In this document: one piece after another, positions 6,474-10,277 of the stretch
Layout: every line of letters starts with the position of its first letter
How positions within the stretch are numbered: the first letter of the stretch is position 1
From: Nitrospirota bacterium
GTDB lineage: Bacteria; Nitrospirota; 9FT-COMBO-42-15; HDB-SIOI813
Length of the DNA stretch: 10,277 nt
NCBI GenBank assembly: GCA_016234155.1
Contig: JACRGZ010000115.1
Location: 1 to 10,277, forward strand
Direction: 5' to 3'
Program-made: the position numbers and the translations under genes
The notes under the pieces: generated by a model
Databases searched by the model: none
What the model was told of the DNA's origin: nothing
What the model saw: only the letters and a program-made list of their open reading frames with translations

Positions 6474-7943
6474 TTAGACAGGAGGGATCACGTCTATCGT
6501 CCTTCTGAGACGCCTGACCACCTTCTCTCTGCCCAGTATGTCAATCACCTCGAATATGCCGGGGCTTACTGTCCTGCCGGTGAGGGCGACACGGACGGGC
6601 TGGGCTACCTGGCCCATCTTAAGGCTTTTGTTCGCCATGATTGATTTGAACAGGGTGTCTACGTCATTTTCGGACAGGACAGGCAATGCTTCTATCCCTT
6701 TCAGCACATCCTCTAATGCTGGTCTATTCTGTGGTATCAGGAACTTCTTTGCGGCCTCCGGGTCTGTCTCCACGTCTTCAAGGAAGAAATAGCGGGCGGC
6801 GCTGGCGAACTCGGTGAGGGTCCTGCAGCGCTCCCTTAATGAAATGATGACTTTGGTCATCCATACTTCATTGAGTTGAGCTTCACCCTCACCCACTCCC
6901 GTCTTTCCAAGTTGGGGAGGGGGGGGTTCATCTGAAGTCTTGATAAGTCCTTCCTTTATAAGAAATGGTTTCAGGCATTTTATAATATCTTTTGTTTCCA
7001 TGTGGGCGATGTAGTGGCTGTTCATCCAGAGGAGTTTTTCAGGATTGAAGACTGCAGCAGCTTTACCAACATGTTCTAATGTGAATTTTTCTATGAGCTC
7101 TCCGCGGTTGAAGACCTCCTGGTCTTTGTATGACCAGCCAAGCCTTACAAGGTAGTTTACAACGGCCTCCGGGAGATAGCCCATGTCTTTGTAGGCTATC
7201 ACTGATGTGGCGCCGTGTCTTTTTGAAAGCCTTGTCCTGTCATGGCCGAGTATCATGGGGAGGTGTGCAAATTGCGGTATGCTGCAGCATAAGGCGTTAT
7301 ACAACTGAATCTGACGCGGTGTGTTGTTGAGGTGATCGTCTCCCCTTATAACATGGGTTATTCCCATTGTGGCATCGTCCACAACGACGCAGAGGTTGTA
7401 TGTGGGCCAGCCGTCGGAGCGCATTATGATAAGATCATCCATCTGTGCATTGTCAAAGACCACCCTCCCCTTTACAAGGTCGTCAACGATAGTCTCGCCG
7501 TCATGGGGTGCCTTGAAGCGTATGGCTGCTTCCCTTCCGGTGATCGGGGCTTTAAGCCCTCTGCACCTGCCATCGTATTTAGGGATGCGCTTTTCTGCAA
7601 GGGCTCGTTTTCTGCGCCCTTCAAGCTCCTCAGGCGTGCAGTAGCAATAGTAGGCCTTGCCTTCTTCGAGTAATTTATTCACGTACTGTTTATAGATATC
7701 CATACGTTCTGTCTGGCGGTAAGGGCCCTCGTCCCAGTCAAGGCCGAGCCACTGCATGCCGTCTGTGATTGCATTGATGGACTCCTCTGTTGAACGGCTC
7801 TGGTCTGTGTCTTCTATGCGGAGGATGAATACGCCGTTGTTGTGGCGGGCAAAGAGCCAGTTGAACAGGGCAGTCCTGACTCCGCCTATATGGAGAAAGC
7901 CTGTTGGGCTTGGGGCGAATCTTACGCGGATGTTGTCGGGCAT
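6474..7943 (-). CDS. gltX: Glutamyl-tRNA synthetase
   Basis: This 489-residue class I synthetase joins glutamate to tRNA-Glu (possibly also tRNA-Gln if a GatCAB amidotransferase exists) in the cytoplasm. I chose ATG 7943 because MPDNIRVRFAPSPTG is the usual N-terminus; the upstream start at 7997 would add 18 residues inside vapC. Seen: FAPSPTGFLHIGG with the HIGH-type motif at 18-21; LRIEDTD (41-47); a zinc-type Cys pair C100/C102 plus C127; WPTYNLCVVVDD (179-190); HVIRGDDHLNNTPRQ; and the KMSKS-type loop LSKRH (239-243). The C-terminal anticodon-binding part ends with VALTGRTVSPGIFEVI. Residues about 337-359 are a low-complexity insert (PPPPQLGKTGVGEGEA) that comes from a REP-like element and contains a run of eight C. 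The gene starts 4 nt after the vapC stop, with only a distant G-rich stretch as ribosome site, so translational coupling to vapC is likely. Confidence 0.97.
   Translation of the reverse strand: MPDNIRVRFAPSPTGFLHIGGVRTALFNWLFARHNNGVFILRIEDTDQSRSTEESINAITDGMQWLGLDWDEGPYRQTERMDIYKQYVNKLLEEGKAYYCYCTPEELEGRRKRALAEKRIPKYDGRCRGLKAPITGREAAIRFKAPHDGETIVDDLVKGRVVFDNAQMDDLIIMRSDGWPTYNLCVVVDDATMGITHVIRGDDHLNNTPRQIQLYNALCCSIPQFAHLPMILGHDRTRLSKRHGATSVIAYKDMGYLPEAVVNYLVRLGWSYKDQEVFNRGELIEKFTLEHVGKAAAVFNPEKLLWMNSHYIAHMETKDIIKCLKPFLIKEGLIKTSDEPPPPQLGKTGVGEGEAQLNEVWMTKVIISLRERCRTLTEFASAARYFFLEDVETDPEAAKKFLIPQNRPALEDVLKGIEALPVLSENDVDTLFKSIMANKSLKMGQVAQPVRVALTGRTVSPGIFEVIDILGREKVVRRLRRTIDVIPPV
6882..6928. repeat. 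REP-like element inserted in frame within gltX
   Basis: The plus strand reads CTTCACCCTCACCCACTCCC, then GTCTTTCCAAGTTGGGGAGG and a G-run, a degenerate C-rich/G-rich palindromic unit like those elsewhere in the window. On the coding strand it gives PPPPQLGKTGVGEGEA, out of keeping with glutamyl-tRNA synthetases. A run of eight G (6919-6926) could be slippage-prone. Confidence 0.65.
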
Positions 7944-7947
7944 AGCG

Positions 7948-8334
7948 CTATTTAATCCCCCCCTTCCTGACCAGATGAAGACCTTCAATCCCAGCAAAGT
8001 GTTTGTAATTCCGGGTCATGAGTGGGAGTCCTCTGACAATGGCGGTTGCTGCAATGATGGCATCTTCTTTCTCAATGTGTGGATAAGAGTTTCTGATCGC
8101 GGAATACTTACTGGTTATTCTCTGATTGAGCTTTATCTCCCTGTATCCTTTCAATGTAAATATGATAGCATCTCGTTCAGAAGCCTTAAGCCCTCCCTTG
8201 GATAACAACTCTTTCCGCGTGATAACTGAGTAATAGATATTGATTACTTTATTTTCCAGAATATTTACGAACAACCCACTATTGAAGTAGTCGATAAAAA
8301 TATCAGTGTCCACCAGCAGGTTTATTTTTGCCAC
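7948..8334 (-). CDS. vapC: PIN-domain toxin, VapC type
   Basis: A 128-residue PIN-domain ribonuclease, the toxin half of a VapBC pair. VapC enzymes cut RNA (often tRNA or rRNA) using a Mg2+ site of acidic residues. Visible: LLVDTDIFIDYF with D9; YSVITRKELLSKG with E42; EKEDAIIAATA with D91; and LMTRNYKHF with N109 in the fourth-acid position. Together these are a complete PIN signature, so the enzyme is probably active. It starts with GTG at 8334 and overlaps the antitoxin end by 13 bp, the usual coupling for antitoxin-toxin pairs. Its TAG (7948-7950) lies 4 nt before the gltX ATG. The pair looks more A/T-rich than gltX by eye, consistent with transfer. Confidence 0.9.
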   Translation of the reverse strand: MAKINLLVDTDIFIDYFNSGLFVNILENKVINIYYSVITRKELLSKGGLKASERDAIIFTLKGYREIKLNQRITSKYSAIRNSYPHIEKEDAIIAATAIVRGLPLMTRNYKHFAGIEGLHLVRKGGIK

Positions 8335-8579
8335 TTAAGGATTTCCTCTAAGAATTTCTCGTCAGTCTTGTCTTTTGATGCCTTGCGTAATTCTCTTACA
8401 TATTTTACGCTCTCCTTTACATCTGTATGACCATAAGGATTAATCTTCTCTCTGACCAGCGCTTCAAGGTAATGAACCGGATAAATCCCTTTGACCTTCG
8501 CCTCACGGATAACAGCCTTTTTAAGTCTGACATCAAAGGATAATGTCCACTTTTCTTTTTTAACGGCGCTCTTAGCCAA
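8322..8579 (-). CDS. vapB: Antitoxin, ribbon-helix-helix-like (VapB type)
   Basis: An 85-residue protein beginning AKSAVKKEKWTLSFDVRLKK after the initiator. I choose TTG 8579 because GGAGGT (8587-8592) sits 7 nt upstream; the longer alternative GTG 8588 overlaps that ribosome site and cannot use it. The N-terminal strand (KWTLSFDVRLKKAVIREAK) followed by HYLEALVREKI looks like a ribbon-helix-helix DNA-binding fold; the charged C-terminal tail (KYVRELRKASKDKTDEKFLE) would wrap the toxin. The expected role is neutralising VapC and repressing its own promoter, where a tandem palindromic operator is visible. The family is assigned from pattern and context. Confidence 0.8.
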   Translation of the reverse strand: MAKSAVKKEKWTLSFDVRLKKAVIREAKVKGIYPVHYLEALVREKINPYGHTDVKESVKYVRELRKASKDKTDEKFLEEILKWQK

Positions 8580-8586
8580 ACTTACC

Positions 8587-8592
8587 ACCTCC
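8587..8592 (-). promoter_or_regulatory. Ribosome binding site that fixes the vapB TTG start
   Basis: GGAGGT on the minus strand. It covers the GTG at 8588, so translation must begin further on; TTG at 8579-8577 has 7-nt spacing and is in frame. Confidence 0.7.
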
Positions 8593-8631
8593 TTTTATAC
8601 GTATTTTATACGTATAAACTTATAATGTCAA
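8593..8631 (-). promoter_or_regulatory. vapBC promoter with overlapping tandem/palindromic operator
   Basis: On the minus strand TTGACA (8631-8626), exactly 17 nt, then TAAAAT (8608-8603) form a strong promoter. The -10 region lies within a perfect 14-bp palindrome TTTATACGTATAAA (8605-8618) and a perfect 11-bp tandem repeat TTTTATACGTA (8593-8603 and 8604-8614). The 11-bp period puts both ATACGTAT cores on the same DNA face, as expected for cooperative ribbon-helix-helix binding. The TGA stop of the upstream lipoprotein gene lies within the -35 box. Confidence 0.8.
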
Positions 8632-9260
8632 GGTTTTAATTTCTGTGCAATGAGTTTGTTGATGGCTTCGGTGAGCGCTTCGTTGATGGCGCTTTGCATT
8701 ACATTTGGATTGAATAATGCTACACGGGGCTCTGTTTGGCTCTGGATGGTCATTGTAGAACTGCTCCTGTCATCTACTCTGTAGACCCTGACCTTCAGCC
8801 GGACGCTTGTCTTTATATCTGTGTAACCGGGTTTTGATACGGCATCTGCACGCAGCTCTTCAATCTTGCCGGACAATATTATATGGGGCGGGGCTACGGT
8901 TATGCTAGTCTCATCTGTCCCTCTGGACAGGAGCTTTGTCTGGTAACCGTGGATCTTCAGGGCGCTGATCAATGCCTCTGTCACGGCTGTGCTTGCAGGA
9001 TAGGGCCTTATCTCAAACTCATCAACCTGGCCTGTCAGGCGGCTCCTTTTGCCTATGCCCTTTTTGTCAGCCCGCTGATCATCAAAGGGCATTACGGCGA
9101 TCTGGAGAGGCTCCGTAATTGGGCGTAACTGTTCCTTTAACGCCGGTGTGTATGCCACGTCTACGACGTAGGTGACACTTGGGGCGCAGGCGGTTGAAAG
9201 ATAAATTAACAGTAGGGTGGGAAATGCCCATCCTACTATATGGCTTTTTGATAATTTCAT
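8628..9260 (-). CDS. Uncharacterised outer-membrane lipoprotein (YajG-like at best)
   Basis: A 210-residue lipoprotein. I prefer ATG 9260 to the ATG at 9284 because MKLSKSHIVGWAFPTLLLIY then LSTAC makes a clean lipoprotein signal (Cys25 lipidated), with GGGAGGC (9272-9278) upstream. The mature part begins APSVTYVVDVAYTPALKEQ and has IAVMPFDDQRADKKGIGKR, a conserved-looking AVTEALISALKIHGYQTKLL, then PPHIILSGKIEELRADAV and SVRLKVRVYRVD. This suggests the broad group of YajG-type lipoproteins, but I cannot assign a function. It sits 113 nt after pal, so it may share its transcript and act at the outer membrane. Part of the signal peptide (VGWAFPT) is encoded by a dispersed repeat. Its stop codon is embedded in the vapB -35 box. 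Confidence 0.8.
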   Translation of the reverse strand: MKLSKSHIVGWAFPTLLLIYLSTACAPSVTYVVDVAYTPALKEQLRPITEPLQIAVMPFDDQRADKKGIGKRSRLTGQVDEFEIRPYPASTAVTEALISALKIHGYQTKLLSRGTDETSITVAPPHIILSGKIEELRADAVSKPGYTDIKTSVRLKVRVYRVDDRSSSTMTIQSQTEPRVALFNPNVMQSAINEALTEAINKLIAQKLKP

Positions 9261-9268
9261 CTGAAAAT
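9212..9268. repeat. Dispersed repeat spanning the lipoprotein start codon
   Basis: Bases 9226-9268 match 9996-10036: a shared GCCCA(T/C)CCTACTAT block and an identical 21-bp block (9248-9268 and 10016-10036) that contains the CAT of the lipoprotein start. GTAGGGTGGG (9212-9221 area) and CCCATCCTAC form an imperfect hairpin. The repeat encodes MKLS and VGWAFPT of the signal peptide. Confidence 0.8.
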
Positions 9269-9279
9269 CCTGCCTCCCT

Positions 9280-9342
9280 GTCATTCTGAACTTGTTTCAG
9301 AATCTCCTTCCCAAGAGACCCTGAAACAAGTTCAGGGTGACA
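9280..9342. repeat. Double-hairpin inverted repeat between pal and the lipoprotein gene
   Basis: Two 27-bp arms (9280-9306, 9316-9342) are inverted copies with four differences. Each arm is also its own hairpin: ATTCTGAA/TTCAGAAT (9283-9303) and ACCCTGAA/TTCAGGGT (9318-9338), both with perfect 8-bp stems. The differences between arms are compensated within each stem. Read in the minus frame it gives HPELVSGS and ILKQVQND, peptides well known from spurious ORFs over this repeat family. Its position suggests an mRNA-stability or processing element, which is inference. Confidence 0.85.
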
Positions 9343-9373
9343 TATTGGATTTTCATCCCCCACAAATAATCGC

Positions 9374-9964
9374 TTATTCCACCATGAAATGGGCGCGCCT
9401 GTTCTGCTGCCAGCACCCTTCATTATGATCAGGGCAAAAGGGCTTCTCTTTGCCGTAGCTGATGGTGGCTATATTTGATGGGTCCACACCTAAGGCAACA
9501 ATATAAAGTTTGGTAGATTCAGCCCTCCGTTCACCAAGTGCAAGATTATAATCTGAAGTGCCGCGTTCATCACAGTGACCTTCAATGACAATCTTTCTAA
9601 AACTTTTTCCTTTTAATACAACTGCGTTGCCCTGCAGTGTCTTCTGGGCATCTTCACGTATGGAGTATCTGTCAAAATCGAAAAAAGCATCACCGATCCC
9701 TGCTGCCTTTTTGACGGATGGTGGGGCTGTCTCTGCCTCTTGCATCGCAAGTTTAGATTCTTCAACAACTTCAGCCATAGGGGTCAGTGGTTCAGATACA
9801 GCGACATGCTCCACTGCCTTGCCGGTCTCTGCAGTTGATTTAATCGCCGGTTTTGTTTCCTCCCCTATCTCAGACGTGGAGACCCGCTTGGCGCAGCCGC
9901 TGACGATGATAATCCCGGTTAAAATGACAATACAGAAGACTAAAGATAATTTACGATTGTTCAC
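9374..9964 (-). CDS. pal: Peptidoglycan-associated lipoprotein Pal
   Basis: A 196-residue OmpA-type lipoprotein that ties the outer membrane to peptidoglycan as part of the Tol-Pal system. It starts with GTG 9964, preceded by GGAGGT (9973-9978) with 8-nt spacing. The signal ends IIIVSGC, with Cys24 lipidated and Ala at +2, which predicts outer-membrane sorting. Residues 25-88 are a low-complexity linker. The OmpA domain spans about 89-196: FFDFDRYSIR (94-103), IEGHCDERGTSDYNLALGER (127-146), SYGKEKP (169-175) and HNEGCWQQNRRAHF (180-193). The diaminopimelate-contacting Asp and Arg are expected within the GHCDERG and NRR motifs. TolB or other tol genes are not next to it: upstream is the lyase-like gene, downstream another lipoprotein. 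Length is typical. Confidence 0.96.
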   Translation of the reverse strand: MNNRKLSLVFCIVILTGIIIVSGCAKRVSTSEIGEETKPAIKSTAETGKAVEHVAVSEPLTPMAEVVEESKLAMQEAETAPPSVKKAAGIGDAFFDFDRYSIREDAQKTLQGNAVVLKGKSFRKIVIEGHCDERGTSDYNLALGERRAESTKLYIVALGVDPSNIATISYGKEKPFCPDHNEGCWQQNRRAHFMVE

Positions 9965-9986
9965 TCTTGTCTACCTCCTTTTTTTC

Positions 9987-10036
9987 GTGGGCGGTGCCCA
10001 CCCTACTATTGCTTATTGATAATTTCATCTGAAAAT
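9987..10036. repeat. Dispersed repeat ahead of pal, with hairpin
   Basis: GTGGGC (9987-9992), a 3-nt loop and GCCCAC (9996-10001) form a hairpin, continued by the block shared with 9226-9268. It lies 9 nt upstream of the pal ribosome site and could fold in the pal leader. A run of T at 9979-9985 is on the plus strand, so it is not a terminator for these genes. Confidence 0.75.
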
Positions 10037-10040
10037 AACC

Positions 10041-10078
10041 CCATCCCCACCCTATCCCTCCCCTTGAAGGGGAGGGGA
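10041..10078. repeat. REP-like palindrome between the lyase-like gene and pal
   Basis: CCCTCCCCTT (10056-10065) and AAGGGGAGGG (10067-10076) are perfect 10-bp arms around one G, preceded by CCCCATCCCCACCCTAT. It has the same architecture as 5366-5386. It lies 13 nt beyond the lyase-like stop codon, the usual 3'-end location of REP elements. Confidence 0.8.
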
Positions 10079-10090
10079 ATCGTTGCGGCG

Positions 10091-10277
10091 TTACACCTCC
10101 ACGGGCTTTTCAGAAACAGGCGCTTCCCGCTTTGGCTCTGTCGCATATCTGGCAAGATATGGATGCAGGCGGATCAGACGGGCGCTCTGCTGTTTCTGGT
10201 CTATCCAGTGGCCTATAAGCCCGATGGTGCGGGCAAGTATGAAGAACCCGTTCAGGCTCTCAACAGGGAAACCGAGG
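10091..10277 (-). CDS. aclA: Probable ATP-citrate lyase alpha subunit, C-terminal 61 residues
   Basis: Only the end of the gene is present, closed by TAA at 10091-10093. The visible part reads SLNGFFILARTIGLIGHWID then QKQQSARLIRLHPYLARY and a short Pro/Glu-rich tail. The pattern LNGxFxLxRxxGxIGHxxDQK followed by a basic stretch and HP is what I recall at the C-terminus of ATP-citrate lyase (citrate synthase-like domain), which cleaves citrate with CoA and ATP to acetyl-CoA and oxaloacetate in the reductive TCA cycle. A citryl-CoA lyase or a citrate synthase is the alternative, since this domain is shared. The start, the beta subunit and the active-site residues lie outside the window. Confidence 0.65.
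   Translation of the reverse strand, partial: LGFPVESLNGFFILARTIGLIGHWIDQKQQSARLIRLHPYLARYATEPKREAPVSEKPVEV

Noticed and set aside
7756..8205. Plus-strand ORF of 149 codons across vapC and gltX
   Set aside because: Antisense shadow of two genes with complete family signatures.
9082..9423. Minus-strand ORF with HPELVSGS and ILKQVQND
   Set aside because: These peptides are the translation of the dispersed double-hairpin repeat; the ORF overlaps pal and the lipoprotein gene in another frame.

Overview
The window reads almost entirely from the minus strand and comes from a Gram-negative bacterium of middling GC content: it has a Pal lipoprotein (outer membrane), a PEP-CTERM/exosortase-type exported protein and a very long multidomain surface protein. 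The fragment at the right edge looks like the C-terminus of ATP-citrate lyase alpha subunit, the marker enzyme of the reductive TCA cycle. That, with the PEP-CTERM and SBBP-type proteins and many small dispersed palindromes, would fit a Nitrospirota-like or related environmental lineage. This placement is an inference and no single gene proves it.

Layout, read in the direction of transcription (right to left). Positions 10277-10091: C-terminal end of a probable ATP-citrate lyase/citrate synthase family protein. Positions 9964-9374: pal, a peptidoglycan-associated lipoprotein. Positions 9260-8628: an uncharacterised lipoprotein. Positions 8579-7948: a VapBC-type toxin-antitoxin pair with a readable promoter/operator. 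Positions 7943-6474: gltX, glutamyl-tRNA synthetase, starting 4 nt after vapC stops. Positions 6366-5812: a Uma2-family (PD-(D/E)XK-like) protein with its own promoter. Positions 5811-4927: about 0.9 kb with no convincing gene but several small repeats. Positions 4926-4177: an exported DUF1566-like protein with a PEP-CTERM sorting signal. Positions 4116-1: the first 1372 codons of a giant exported protein (DUF7948-like domain, seven SBBP beta-propeller repeats, three InlB-type repeats, a DUF11-like domain, and two copies of a 158-residue C-terminal unit) that runs off the left edge.

The region falls into three functional parts: cell-envelope housekeeping (pal and a second lipoprotein), a toxin-antitoxin module placed directly ahead of an essential aminoacyl-tRNA synthetase, and an exported surface pair (PEP-CTERM protein plus SBBP protein, 60 nt apart).

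The most notable non-gene signal is a set of small palindromic repeats. C-rich/G-rich REP-like elements lie in two intergenic gaps and, in frame, inside gltX and inside the giant exoprotein. A second repeat supplies the start codon and part of the signal peptide of the lipoprotein gene and recurs ahead of pal. A third forms two hairpins with compensatory base changes. I saw no tRNA, rRNA, CRISPR array, integrase or intact transposase, and no clearly new multi-gene system.
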